Below are positions 1-12,784 of a DNA stretch of 64,000 nt, piece by piece; the first letter of the stretch is position 1, and each line of letters starts with the position of its first letter. Origin of the DNA: Symbiotaphrina buchneri (taxonomy: Eukaryota > Ascomycota > Symbiotaphrinales > Symbiotaphrinaceae); contig BCIG01000019.1 of assembly GCA_001599915.1 (NCBI GenBank), positions 186,001 through 250,000 on the forward strand. Direction: 5' to 3'. Under the pieces are notes generated by a model that was given only the letters and a program-made list of their open reading frames with translations, had not been told where the DNA came from and made no database searches. A program made the position numbers and the translations under genes.

Positions 1-3000
1 CAAATATCCTCAAGCAGCCTTGCCCATTGCTGAGAGTGCATTATTTTAAATTATGTGCATTTGGGCGCATCAAGCAAGGTCATCAGCGACAGCACACGCT
101 TGCAGCCCCCTGTCAGTCGGATATAATTGCGGGGAAAGCTTGTTAGCGAACGAAGACCTTTCGGCCTGGTTCTGACATGGCCACAGCATCATCGCTCTAC
201 TTCGTACTATCCATCTACAGGCACACTGAGGAATCGATCAAGATCCTGTCGGCTGCTCAAAACAGCCCCCGTGAATGCTCTCAAAAGTTGCGCGTTACGA
301 TTTGGTTGAGATGAAGATCTCCCACAAGACGCAGAGAGATCCGAACTTGCACTAGGCTTATTCCGTCGTAATTCCGATCCGAAGATGGTATATCCGGATC
401 ACCCCCTTTTTATAACTCGTTACTAATCGCTCCTTTCCTACAACTCTTACTGAATGAGAGCACCGTCACAATCTTTCCAATATCTCTTCTCACTTATCAA
501 ATCTTTATCAAGAACGTTCTGATGAAACATTGACGCCATATCCTCATTGCGATGCAGATTGCGGCCTAGGATGCGCTTATGGTAGAGGCTGCTCCTTGGC
601 AGGGGGCCGATCCTCCATGCCAAAATATGCGTTGGTAGGGAGGCTTGTTGAGATGTCCCTGCTCAAGCCCAGTGAAAGGCCTCAAGGTTCGCGTCATTGT
701 TGCTCAACAGTCCAAAGCTAGGACAATATTTATTTCTTTGGACTGTTCTGGCCCATTCAGATCACAGGCCGCGGCGTCTCATTGTCCGGCCAGCCTGTCT
801 GTGGCCTGGCCGCTTTTGTTGTCTCTGCTTCCTCTCGAAACACCATCTGAAATAGTCTCAGTAGACTTGCTCGTGTCCTTGCTTGATCATGCTTATGCAA
901 TGCAGCACCTTCCCGTCCTCTGTCTAGCTTGCTGCCAGAGCGGAGGTATAGCTCCGATATGGCAAGCCCTCTCTGGTCTCGTTAGACACCAACGTGGGTG
1001 TTGTATTCTTGAATCCAGCAACATCTTTTTAGTATTACTGAGTCATTATCCAATGCTTATCGTCTAATTTCTTACCCCGTGCTCTTGCCGTACCATGTCT
1101 GTTGTGCAAACTTGGCAGGCCATTATGCTCCTCTAAACGCTCAGACAGCATGGGCCAGCATCGCCTTGAACTAGGCAGCTGCAACACACCCGCTGAATTC
1201 AACAGCTTGTTCTAGTTACCTCGTTCCATGGACCTCTGCTGTCACCGGTCGATCCGGATGAGGCATGGATCACGCCGCAAGGTCATCCTTCAGATTGGTG
1301 ACAATGCCTGTTTCTAAGGATAAACTTCAATCCCGTTGCAAATAACCTAGTTGCAGGCGCCACGGCTTGCATGAGGATGACCAAGACTTACGTGCTTGGT
1401 CTGTGGCCTCTTAGTGCATCTTGCTGTTTCTAATCTTCCCTGTTTTGTCCTAAGTCGATGGCCATCAAGCGTGTTTCGTTCCTCCTGACAAGCTCTGTCT
1501 TCCTGTTAGCGTCGTACTCTTCTCCTCAGTCTTAATAGTTGCAGATTACTGAACCGGAGATCATCAAGACCATCCCCGATTTCGAACGGGAATACACCGC
1601 CCGAAACGGTCAATCTTCCGGTCTCTCTGGGCTTCCCCCTCCTCCAGATACGCACCGTCCTGCAGGCATGCACAGTCATCCCTTGCCAACAGTGCAGCAT
1701 ACTCACGCCCCGAGTCTTGAGGGCTTTTCGCTCAATAGCGGTACCCATGCATGGACACTCACGGTCAGCACGGCACGTAGGTTCGTGTCCGGTCATAACG
1801 CTAACCTTCCAACTCCCAGCTTTTCATGCGCTTTTCTAATCCACTCCGGATGAATATTGAATATCTGTCCGTTGAGACCTCGAGATGCTACTAGCCATGC
1901 AGGGCCTGACCGGACACCTGAGGCAATAGAGTTTGTCGGCCCCCATCCCTTGTTTCTATCACAGGTCAGAACGTTGCCGAGTCTAGGAAACGATCCGCGC
2001 GTTGACGGAAAGCTCTTGCTCCGGCTGGAAGATGCATCCACCCCGGCCATTGTACATACAGTTTCTGCTCCTGGAGTGCTCTACTTCCCTCTTGGGTCAA
2101 TGCTGGTCTTTGTCCAAGGGAAATTGATACTGACGAAGACCTTGCGCGTCCTAAGCTGCAACCGGCCGCGAACAGCCTACAAGGGTGGTGCGAATGGACC
2201 CTGCAAACTCGAAGGAGGCTGTGTAGCTATTGGTCGGACAATCAAGACCCAATCTACTTCTTGGGAGACGCACGTTTTGTCCCTCAATCAGTAAGTTCCT
2301 CGAGGACGTAGCAGGCAACACAATCCATTCGAAAGAATCACATGCGATGCCGCTCTATGAAGATGTTCGTATTTTTCATTATCCGAAACTAACTGGAGTA
2401 GTGGACGCGGTATCGGCTAAACAGGAGTACTGCAAGCCGAAGGCTTTGGAGGGCTGGCTTCTTTCCGTGGATTTTCAGAAGGGTTCAGTTGCCAGCGCCC
2501 GCTTTTGGCGGTGACAGTAAGGAGGTGCTTCACCCCTTGCGAACCTGTCCGTCCCTTTTGTCCCCCACTAACAAAAAAGGAAAACTCACTCATGCTATCA
2601 TCATAGGAGACAGCACAGAAAGCGGTGTTTGGACCAAGCATCTCTCAATTTGAATGTATTGGGCAATGCTTGGAGCTCGGGCTGACCTAGGGTCTCAGTC
2701 TTGAGGGCAGTGCCTCAAGCAACAACTGTGAGTAAACTCCCGTGTCAACACGCAGTTCGCTCAGGAGAGACTGGGCTCACTTTTAAGAGATCTAGGGTAT
2801 TATGTTGACCTCTCAAGCTTTCGATTGCCCATGAGGAGCGTGTGCAAGGAGCAATGTGCCTAGGTGTTCACTGCTGCAGCCGCTGTCGTGTATCGCTGTT
2901 TGCATGAAACACACCGAGACAGACCTTGTCAGCGTTCAGAAGTCAAGCACGCTCACTAGAACAGATCTCCATTCACTGACAATATCAGTCACAAGTCACC

Positions 3001-3110
3001 TTCTCCCACATCCACCGTCCACAACTATCCACACTCATCCCTTGCTATCCAGGGCCGGAGCAAAAAGGAAAGATAACACCCAAACCTTCAAGAAACAAAA
3101 AGCTCAGGTC

Positions 3111-3138
3111 CTGTGGACCACAATTAAGTGATCCACAG
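3111..3138. repeat. Short inverted repeat (hairpin)
   Basis: The two arms read CTGTGGACCAC and GTGATCCACAG around a six-base AATTAA loop. Ten of the eleven arm positions pair. It lies in gene-free sequence with no promoter or gene end that I can attach to it. It could be a chance palindrome, a footprint of a small inverted-repeat element, or a terminator-like hairpin. Confidence 0.5.
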
Positions 3139-3184
3139 AGCCCTACGAAAACCCACTGGTTTTGCAGTTGCCAGAAAACTCGGT

Positions 3185-3290
3185 CGCAGTTACGGCTCGA
3201 ACCCTCCTTAGAGCGGAGACATTACCCATTTAAGAGAGTGGTTTGACGTGGCTTCAAGGTTACCCACTACGCCAACAACCCCTTGTGCTC
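3185..3290 (-). other. Degenerate tRNA-like patch (A-box/B-box remnants)
   Basis: Read on the minus strand, this holds a good A-box-like word (TGGCGTAGTGG, about 3267-3277). About 75-85 bases further on is a B-box-like word (GGTTCGAGCC, about 3192-3201). Between them a CTCC/GGAG hairpin resembles the long variable arm of leucine or serine tRNAs. The acceptor, D and T stems do not pair properly, so this is not a working tRNA as I read it. It may be a decayed tRNA gene or the head of an old SINE. Confidence 0.25.
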
Positions 3291-4601
3291 GAGAGGGAAG
3301 GCCTTATTGCTGAATATAAATGAACAAAGGGTGAATGGAGGGTCTGCTGGGAGCGTGACTGGGCGATGAGAGCCATTGGTTTCAGTTTGGCGGGCCTGGT
3401 ATGCCAGCTCTTACAGTTGCCTTACTGATGTTATAGTCTATAACCTTCCGTGTAACCTACCCTCTTCATCTCTTACACATCAAAATAGGCTGCTTTCTTA
3501 TGAAGGAGACGATAATCGCATATAGTCGCTATTATAGATGAAATACCCTGTCAAAGACCGGTACATTTGCCATAAATTGAGAAGCATGCAACAAGAAGCA
3601 TGCAATGACCGACTGTCCTCGGGCTGTGGGCGAAGGAGTTCATATGTAGTATAGAACCTAGTGGAGAAGTCCTGATGTCTCTAATTGAGCCGCATATAAC
3701 CCCGGATATTACATGCTATGCGTGCTAAAGTCGATGGCTCCGTGCAAATACCAGTCGGGCACGGTGTCCTCTCCGTTTCTTCCGAAGCTGATAGGAGTCT
3801 TGGAAAGCTCACTGCCTAAGCATCCAAAATTGGAGAACAAGCTCCGTCGCTCTTGCGTAGACCAATGCTAGAAAAGATGAGTTATTCAAGGTTCTGCGGC
3901 AAAAGTCTATATGCTCGTGACGCAGTCACTCAGCAATCGATGCAAGATCGGAACACGGGCATGCAAGACTTGATTATATGTAGCCTAGCCCATCAACTAA
4001 CTACAAATATGCCCAGGCTATCCTTTCCTCCAGAGCCACAGAACGAGCGTAACATTTACCGCAGGGTATCCAACTATCATTAGATCATCTCCATCGTTCA
4101 TCATTCCCATGTCCATAGCAGCAGCATCATGTCCAGCATGAGCCAGCACTCCAGTGCGCAGAAAAACCAGTAATATGTCGTATCAGTCGTGAAGAAAGCG
4201 TCAAAGTCTCATGAACGTCGTAATAGGGGCTCGCGCCCAGCGGAGGTCTGTTTCCCATCGCTCGCGATGCATGGTGGAAATGCTCAATGTCCTGCTTAAG
4301 CCGCCCGTATGCAAGGAAAAGGGATAACGGGGGAGGAAGCGCTAAAAGCCGGTTGATATAGGAGATGAACGAAGTTCAGAAAAATATTTGCCCAAAGATT
4401 GAGGGGAAAGAAAGAAAAGGAAAGCAAAATGACTCGCTGAAAGGCAGGATAGAAAGCAGAGGGAAATGATGCTCGCTTGCTTGAAATGTGCGCAGATATC
4501 GTCATAAAATGGCCAACGCATAACTGACAGGGGTATGAACCTCGCGAAAAATATGCACGCAAGAAAAGTATGATGGAGCCCATCGGTGTAGACAACCCCT
4601 T

Positions 4602-7600
4602 CTACAGCGACACTGTTCGTCGGCGAGCCTGCAGCGGTTTCTGTGCATAACAGATAAGCAGCCTGAAGCTCGTTTTGCAATTCTCGCATTCGCGCAGAAG
4701 CGCTTTATCAGTCCAGATACTCTGACTCATGTCTCCCTGTGGAAGAACAATCATCTCGTAACACCGTGTGTACCACCAGCGGCCTATCTTTGCAACAGTC
4801 TTTGTGATGGCCTCGTCGCCGTCACCGGACGGATTGCGGAGCATGTCGCCGAGCGAGAGGTCCTTGTCCTGTGAGGATACAGAGCCGTTATGGGAGCTCG
4901 AAAGCTTTCCAGCAGCCGGCACTCCAACCATGCATCGATTCAGATTCTCGAATCCGTTCCGGTGAAGCAAGCGCTGGATGTTGTCCGATGCCGGCTTCAA
5001 GCTGATGGAGCTGTCCGCGGCTTGTATGCGAATTTTCAGAGATCGAATCGCGCGCCGGGCACGATTACCCATGTTCATCAGGTCGATGTCAAGGACACTC
5101 GTCTCGATATATCCACCAGGTCGTAACACCCTCTTTGATTCACCGATGATATTGCGGTAGGAGGCGTCGGAGCTTGGAACCGGAAAACGAAGAACGACAG
5201 CAGCGAAGAACCCACGGGGGAACGGGAAAGGTTCTGTGCTGTCGGGATGGCATATCTGCCTATGATTTGAGGGTGGTCGGAACGGACTCTCCGGTGCAGA
5301 CTTTGGAGGATTATCAGAAGATTGAGATGGACTGAGATTGTACACCGTCACATCATGGTATGTGAGAGCGGTGTAGAAGGACCAATCATCTGTAGCATGT
5401 GAGTGCAAGTCTCGGACGGATACTGGCTAACCATGCGCTTACCATTCCCAAGCCCGTCCAGTATCAGGATTCGATCCTGGCGTCCTTGCTTTGCCTCCGT
5501 GTGGGCAGGGCTGAAGAGAACTCGACCAAACGAAAGCCAGCGGCTGGTCATTAGAGCGCCGAAGCGAAGGTTCAACTGAGATTCCACTCCCATCTTCTCG
5601 GTTCCAGAAGTACTACTAGAACGCTTTGTCGAGTTCTCAAGTTCCTTTTCTAAAGCCGGCTCTCCGATATCTTCTCGACTGTTTTGAGCACTCGTGCTTT
5701 CAATCATAGACTTGTTCCGTTCTTCATATCCGTCAAGGAAGCTTGTCCAAGATCCCGGTGTATTTGGCATAGTATCTGATAGATGGTGGGCTAATAGATC
5801 TGGACTCGGTTCAAGAGTGACACCGCAGACTTCTTGTTCCTTCCCCGGAAGGGGAGAAGAGCTCCTAACAGGGTTTTCAGCTTCCACCTCAGCAGGTTGG
5901 CAGTCGATGTGGCCGACTGGTGTAGGCTCGATGGGTAGCGGCACAGACTGTATGAAAGACAACGACGTTCCTGGTATTACGTTTCGAACAAGGACGTCAT
6001 CAATCAGATCATCATACTCATTCCAAACTTCATCGGTGCCGGGCCCAGAGCCCACTGGAGGTATAGTCGCCGTTATGGTCGAGGTCAAGTTAGAGAGACT
6101 GATGATGCCAGAGCTGCTCGACCCTGAGACCTGTGACATCTTACGAGGAGAAAACCTGAAAAATTCCTTCTCTTGGTCTGAGGTGTCCCATCTGCGCTCC
6201 TGCTCCCGTGGCTCTGGATTTCTGCCGGTGGCAGCCTTGAGTTGTTCTTCGTTGACAGACGGAGACTGATCCGATACCGACGATGGAAAGGCTCGATTAG
6301 GTTCGGATACTGAGTGTTCTATGCTCAGATCTGCATTCACAAAAGCGCCTTGTCTCAAGATAGGGCTTGGCTTCAAAGGGCCGAAGGGTCTCGAAAAAGA
6401 CTGGTCCGGTAAATCTCGTTGGCGGTCGCGCTTGGAGACAACTCGCGGGATGCGTCCTACTTGTGGAAGACGGCTTGGCCGGTCCGGTTGACGACGGTCC
6501 CCGGTCCTCTCACTGTTCGGATACACTTCCGGACCAGCAGGTTCGGCTTTTCGAAGCATGACTTTGGGTGATGCGGCTCGCATTCCTTCGAAGAGCTCAG
6601 GCCGGAAAGAAGGAGGGCTAGGGAGTAATATCGATTGTACGTGAGGCTTCTCCTCTTGCTCGAGTCCTGGCCGACCCTCTTCTGGAATGCTCCCTGTTTC
6701 AAGCTCATGCATAATCGCTTCAAGGTCGTCGGAAACGGATCCTGTATCATCAGTCTCTAGCATGGCATAGTGAGCTATCGGTCGTGCAGCCGGAGCTTGC
6801 GACACTGATACTTCCACTTCTGCGGGAGACAGAGGCCTGACAGTGGGGTCCTCGGGCCGTTCCGAGGAAGTTTGGCTCCTCTGAAAGAATTTCCACTTCC
6901 TTGGAGATTTTAACTTCTTGCTTGAGTCGATCGGTCGTAGCCAGTTCCCTTCATGGCCTTCGGACACCCCTCCACCGTGCTTCAACACTGGGATCGCAGC
7001 CGATCCATGAGTTCGTTTGGATTTCTCTGCGTCCCTGGATGCGAGAGATGAGTGCGGATCCATGATATTTATCGGCGACGGAATCTTTAACGGTGCTTCC
7101 TTCAGCAATTGAGATCGGTGAAGTGATCTACGAACAGCAAGAGACGTTTTGACATCCGGGACGTCATCTGTGCTTTCGGATGGGCGGCGATCTGTAACGC
7201 CTCGCTTCGAGGTGGAGGTGCCAGGGGTGTACTTTACATCACGAGGCTGTCGAAGCTGGTGGTCAAATTGTGTCCTCGAGATCTGCGATGATCCTTTCGA
7301 CTCAAAGCTCGGCCTACTTGCCACTGAACCTTGACTGCTGCCACTTCTGAACGCTTCAGAAGGGCTCTTCCGGTTGTCAATGATGCTTCCACCTCCACCG
7401 ATGACTACCGGGTTTAGTCTGTCAGCAAAGTAGCTTTCAATTTCTGGGAACCCCTTAGAACTCGTGTTGGTTTTGGACCTATGAGGATTTCGATCATGAC
7501 TTTCGGCGCTGCTAACACTGCCGCTACGGGCTTCGCTACCGACAGTGTCCGTATTACTCCCGCTGCGACCTCGTGTCCCATACCTAGGATAGCCTTCGTG

Positions 7601-9334
7601 GCCTGTACCTGCAACTGGTCCCCTCTTTGTAAACTTGTGTGGCCTTTCTGATGGTGTATCTGACGTATCGCTCCTCGCCTTCCTTGAAAATATACCAAAT
7701 CGTGATGAAGACTTGCTTGGAACAAGGCTGACCGCTGCAGAGGTGCTGTGGGCCTCAGCTTCATGAAGCCGGCCTAGGTCACTAGTTGAATTGAGGGCTC
7801 CTGATGTTGAAATATCGGAGAAAGGCGCGGAAGCTTGGCTTGGGCTAGGTGATGGATATCGCCCGGGAAATCGTTGCGAGCTCATCGGGTGGCTCTTTGT
7901 ATTTGTGGGAAGAGCAATGCTACTCGAAGATAAGTCATCCCGCGCCCCGAGATCAGAAATAGAGCCATGAGATGTGTTCCTCCTATGACTGGACGCTTGA
8001 ATACTGGTCAAGTTGCTGTGTACAACTCGCGGCACACCTTCCGCGACGTTTCCGAGGTCTGGGGCACCGTCTCTGCTTGGTCTCGAGGGGGGTACTCGAC
8101 GACTCGCATCAGTTGATGGCCTGCTCGTCTGCTTCGTTATGGACGTGTTCCGCTCAGAGGGATTCCGCGCTTCCTCTGGAGGCTTGACCAACCGTCTCGT
8201 TGTGGGCTTTCTGGAAGATGTCCGCGGAGGAGGGCTAGGTGCAGGAGGTGACAATGGATTTTTCTTCTTGGCAGATCTTATCTCGTTCTTCTCATTCCGG
8301 TCGCCCATTTTGACCGTAGAGCTCGAGGATGATGAGGTCTGTGACTCTCGCACCGATGCTAAACCTTTGTTATCGAATGGGGTGGGGATATGCTCTTCCA
8401 AATCAGTGCCGGCAGCTCTTCGTCGACTTAGCGGTGGTCTAGTCTTTATAGGACTCGCCGGATTTATTCTTGGGGTCTTCGAGGAGCCATGGGTGCCTGG
8501 GGAATGAGAAGATAAGGATGTAGGTGTTGAAGTCCGACTAAAGGCTCCCGGGGAGTCTGTGTAGCGCGAGGAAGAGCCTGCCGAGTGAGTGTATAGTGGT
8601 GTAGGAGGCGGCAAGTCATTTGTCGATATCTTGTGAGGCAGTCTATGAGGAACATCGTCTTTAATTCTGCTCCCAAAACGAGTTTTGTGACCGGTAGACC
8701 CGAGAAGAGGGCTTGAAGCTGCCGCTGATGGCATAGTTATTCCCAGCAAAGAACCCGGAAAGGGGTCTTTGTACCCTCCCTGCGTAGAAAAAGATTCTGA
8801 AGTGGCCAAAGATGGATTAGAGTCGTATGGTGAAGTCGTGGAGCCACTACGGTACCTCTCGGGTACCTGGTTGCTGTGTTGGCTTATTGTAGACGGCTTC
8901 CTTCTCAGAATATTGCGTCGAGCCTGCTCATTGCGGGAATCTGTGAAACCTCCTCCCTGTTCCACTCTCCTGAGAGCTGGATTACCATACCGGGTCTGCG
9001 ACCCGGCAGCCCTAGGGAGGGCCGTAGCGGGATTGCTTGGGAAAGGAGGAGCATTCATAACAGGCATTCTTGAAGTAGATGACGGTATGCCCTCCTCCTT
9101 TAGGAGCCCCCGGTCCGAGCCCCTTTCAGTCCTTGTGTTCATAATCGTACCTTGGTCCCTTCCCGGCACCCCATGGCCCGCTGCTTGCCTGGAGGAGGTC
9201 CTTGGCAACCTTGATCTCTGTGAAGCAGGATCGATCGCTGGAGATCTCGAAGATTGCAGAATATGCGTTGATGAAGTGATTGGTGTCCTTCCAACACTGC
9301 TCAAATGACTATCCCGAGGTTTATGAGGCACCAT
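4602..9334 (-). CDS. Very long disordered protein with C-terminal methyltransferase-like domain
   Basis: Two exons, 9334-5443 and 5389-4602, with a 53-bp intron (5390-5442, GTAAGC..ACAG), give 1559 residues. The splice joins ILDGLGN to DDWSFYTAL, so the probable S-adenosylmethionine-binding loop (motif I) is made only after splicing. Further on are FFAAVVLRFPVP and ESKRVLRPGGYIE, the usual post-motif II/III pattern of class I methyltransferases (VLRPGG). The first ~1200 residues are low-complexity, rich in Ser, Pro, Arg and Thr, with no recognisable domain. The family occurs in other filamentous fungi, to my knowledge without an assigned substrate. The glycine-rich loop is not the classic GxGxG, so activity is unproven. 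The open frame runs six bases further upstream, but 9334 is the first ATG. Confidence 0.75.
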
Positions 9335-12256
9335 CTTCAAGATCTGCCCCTCGCCGCTTCTGCGGCTTGAGGCAGAGTTATCAGAATATCAATCGGCCTT
9401 TCGCGGACCTCGATTCGGACAGACCGGTCGATATTCATTGAGGATAGGATGCGATATTATCTACAGCAGCGGCCACGGAATGTCAGCCATTCTTGAAGTC
9501 TTGCGCCTGCGGAAAAGCATGTCTGGGCGGTTGCCACTACCAGAGGGTGGTGAAGAAAAGCGCAAGTTGTAAACGCCACAAGAGAAAGAACCCGCGCGTC
9601 AGTCGCAAAGGACAAAGTATGCCTTACCTGAATGTACGAATATCGCCTCTGTGGATCTTGTGGTGCCGCCGAACATATGCCTTCCTGCAGCGAGAAAACC
9701 GGCAGATGTGGCGTGTGATAAGCAGCGAATCGAAGGAAGCAAGCCAGCTATCCAGTAGGTTAGGCTCCTCTGTTCGCAGAAGCAAATATCGAATAGATGA
9801 CTGTCAACAGTATGAGAATTTTCAAAGGGCGAAGGTAATTTGCTTGCGCAACAGGGTCATGGTCAGGGGAGTGTCTTGTGGTGGTCTGCTTCTTTAAACG
9901 GTCTGAGCACTGAGCGCTTGGACAGGCACGCGGAGGGCGGGAACTACCTAGCGTTTACCACACCCCTAACAAACTCTAATTTCCTCCGCCAGGGAAACAG
10001 GTACGAAGCAGAATCTCCGCCTTGCGAACAGCTACAGATTAATATAAATGAAGTGCAGGCAGATCCCCACTGCTGCTTTCAAGTCGTAAACTCGGACACA
10101 AATTCCAAAATAGGGTCTTCAGAGTTTCCAAAACCGTAGTGGGTGTTCCCTCCCCGAAGCGACGAGGAATCTGCCCACAATTAGGCCAACAGATGCATCT
10201 TGCCGCTAGAAAGAACAAAGAGCAAGTCTGTACCGTGCACGAAGTTGTCCGAACTGAAAATAACGCAGAGAGTACGTGCAGTACGCCACCATTGAACCTG
10301 ATCATTAATAGAATCCAGTTGGATCATACAGAGCGTCGAGGCTTCCGCGGCGCAGTCGTATATTGAGTTTCCAATGAAAAGCAAGAGATGGCCGGAGTCA
10401 ACCCTCATTCGCGGACTTATGCAGCAAAAGCAGGCAGCGAAACATTGGTATCTGCGGCTAGAAACGGTCGAAAAAGGATGGAAACTTCAGTGCCGCCCGA
10501 GCTAGAAATATTATTAGTCGCGTGTTGATTTGCTGCTTGCATGGGCGCAGTGCTGGCTTGCAGCGGGATAGGTAGGGATGAGGGCTGTCGCCATATGTGC
10601 TTCGCCTCCAACTACCGGGGACGAGCATTGCAGCTAGTCGCGTCTGCACCCAAGATTGCATGATTGCTTGACAGGGGATTGGCTTTTCGAACCCTTTTAG
10701 CATCGACCGCACAAAATCCACAGCTGAGATGCTGCATGTCTCAAGCTGAACAGCGAACCCATAAAAGAAAAGGATTATTATGATATCAACCGCACCACTG
10801 GCCTGCGCTCCGCGTTTCTAGCTTGGTGCGCGGTCTTCGGTACGAGACTTTACCGGCAAGGCTATTTTGGTGGTCCGCTGCCCGCCTTGCTGGAACATCC
10901 GTTGTGATTTGATGGCTCCATCCGCAACCCATTTCTCCGTTCCCGCGGGTGGAGACCTGATGAGGGGAAAGTCGCCAATCGCCTCAGGGGCTATCATCAT
11001 GAGTGCTGCCAGTCCCATCCTTCAACTTGGCTTAATACGGGCCCGTTCATGGCGTGTGCTTGATGGCGCCCCAGTAGGCCTCGTGCGGTGTCAAAGCGAA
11101 AATCTTCCGGCGTGTGTTGCTCCAGGTTAGATAAAGCGGTCCCCTGATCCACCCCATTCATACTTGCCTATGTGCCTCAAAGTTGCGCCTTGCATAGAGG
11201 TGAATCTTGCGGGGTGGAGTCATCTTCCATGCGCCACTATTTTGAGGATCGTGGATGAATCCCAGTGGATGCTTCCACCGCTGTCACCGCGCTTGGCGAA
11301 ATACTGTCCGTTTTTTAAGAGGTCTATCGCGGTGGCAGGAAGAGCATATATCCAGATGTTGGTGATATCGAAGCCAGAATAGGAAGGTGTTGCTAGAAAT
11401 CCGTATCCACTGGGCAGCCAAATTGGCGATACTGCAACCTGATTGGTTTAGAGGAGGGGAGAGTTCGCACAACCCTAACCTGCCAGTCGGTGCTGCTCTG
11501 ATCATGTGAGCACGAGATGGTGTGCTCAGGGAGCTTTGCTTGTTCAAGAGCATCTAGCTTCGCTCTGCCGCATAGAAGGTAGTGATACATGCGCCCTCGG
11601 GGTAATACGGTAATACGTGTTGATGTTAATGGGGTTGAGGTGTTGAAGGGGGAAGCGCTTCGGAAAGGCTGAATTAGGGACAGCACTGTTCCACTGAACC
11701 AGATGGCTCTACGTATCTGAGCTATGTCTCCAGCAATAGCATCGCAGTGCTGCGCACGTAAGATAACTTACAGAGATTGATATACTCACCGATTCACCTT
11801 ACTCATCCACTTTATGAGATGAGAGGTCCGCTTGCAACTATCCTGATCAAGTTGACAATTTCGTGTCCCTCCATTGCCGGAACTCCTATCGACGCACTGG
11901 CTAAGCGTCAATATAAGTATTAATATTCGATTAGAAACATGATTCATCATGGAACTGCGTTCTACTACGTATAGAATGGAGGCTTCTCACGCCCATGTCT
12001 CCATTTTAATGATCAGCTATGTCATTTTGCAGCCGCCGAGAGACGAGCAAGTAAAGAGGTCTCGAGGTGCACGGGCCAACGCCGAGCTTTTGATCTCGGC
12101 AGGTTGAAGAACCATCAGATTAAGGAAAACCTTCGTGGAACAATGGGAATTATATGGCTTTCCCAGTCGGCACCAAGATAAGAAATGAGTGGAAGAGAAA
12201 GTGGAAGTCAATCAACCCGCTGGAAGCGTGAAAGAGGTGGAGAGGCCTGCGGGGAC
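9335..12256. other. Gene-poor interval between divergent genes
   Basis: This separates the minus-strand methyltransferase-like gene from the plus-strand Hsp90 gene. It must hold both promoters. Its open frames are all under about 140 codons, conflict with one another and match nothing I recognise. I see no tRNA or repeat. The bases just left of 9334 are probably the 5' leader of the methyltransferase-like gene. Confidence 0.55.
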
Positions 12257-12269
12257 GAACATTCGAGAG
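12257..12269 (+). promoter_or_regulatory. Heat-shock element upstream of Hsp90
   Basis: The sequence GAACATTCGAGAG fits the inverted GAA-nn-TTC-nn-GAA pattern bound by heat-shock factor. Two units are perfect and the third is one base off (GAG). It sits about 530 bp before the Hsp90 ATG and about 350 bp before the 5' UTR intron, a sensible place for Hsf1 control. That the element acts is inference. Confidence 0.55.
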
Positions 12270-12609
12270 AGGAGCAGGGCTGACCGAGGCTGGACCCTGG
12301 AGCTCAACAAGGTTTAGATAGGAGCAAACATGTCAAATGTCTCGCTTATTTATCCATAAGTGGTATAGTCGACATGGTCAGAGCTCAGATGGATAGAAGC
12401 AACTAGAAATTCTGTGGTTGTCGTGGAAGCAGCTAGACCGCCCGCACCTTCGAAATTCATAAAGCTCAGCCCTTTCTCTCCAACAAACTCTCTTCTTCTC
12501 CCTCCAAACTCACATTAAAGCAATCACGAATTCGTGCGATCACCACATCTCCTTATTACGCCTGTGCTACATTCGTTTCCTTTCAACACCGCTCATAGAC
12601 CATCTTAAT

Positions 12610-12763
12610 GTAAGCTCCCCTCATCCTCCTGCTGCCTAATGGTGAACGTGGGTATGATGAATCTGTGAGGTCGTCTCATAGCTCACTTTCACTCCCAATT
12701 CATCATCTCGGCTTCCAGTCATCTATTATCAGGCTTCCTTGCTAACTCTTAGTCTTTATGCAG
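12610..12763 (+). other. Probable 5' UTR intron of Hsp90
   Basis: A GTAAGC donor at 12610 follows CATCTTAAT. A branch-like GCTAAC at 12741 is followed by an ATGCAG acceptor ending at 12763, leaving 21 bases of leader before the ATG at 12785. The spacing from branch site to acceptor is normal for filamentous fungi. The nearer AG at 12751 is too close to the branch site to be preferred. Confidence 0.55.
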
Positions 12764-12784
12764 TCCTCATAGATCACCGCAATC

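Larger units (their letters stand above)
1..4601. other. Gene-poor left flank
   Basis: I find no supportable gene here. The open frames are short (about 60-145 codons), overlap on both strands and resemble no family I know. The last few hundred bases, from about 4100, are probably the 3' UTR and terminator region of the minus-strand gene that ends at 4602. Two small structures are listed separately: an inverted repeat at 3111-3138 and a tRNA-like patch near 3185-3290. I see no long terminal repeats, no tandem array of note and no obvious A+T-rich bias of the kind left by repeat-induced point mutation. Confidence 0.6.

Noticed and set aside
1-4601. Transposon or virus-derived remnant in the gene-poor left flank
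   Set aside because: No transposase, reverse transcriptase or capsid-like protein, no terminal repeats and no target-site duplications were seen.
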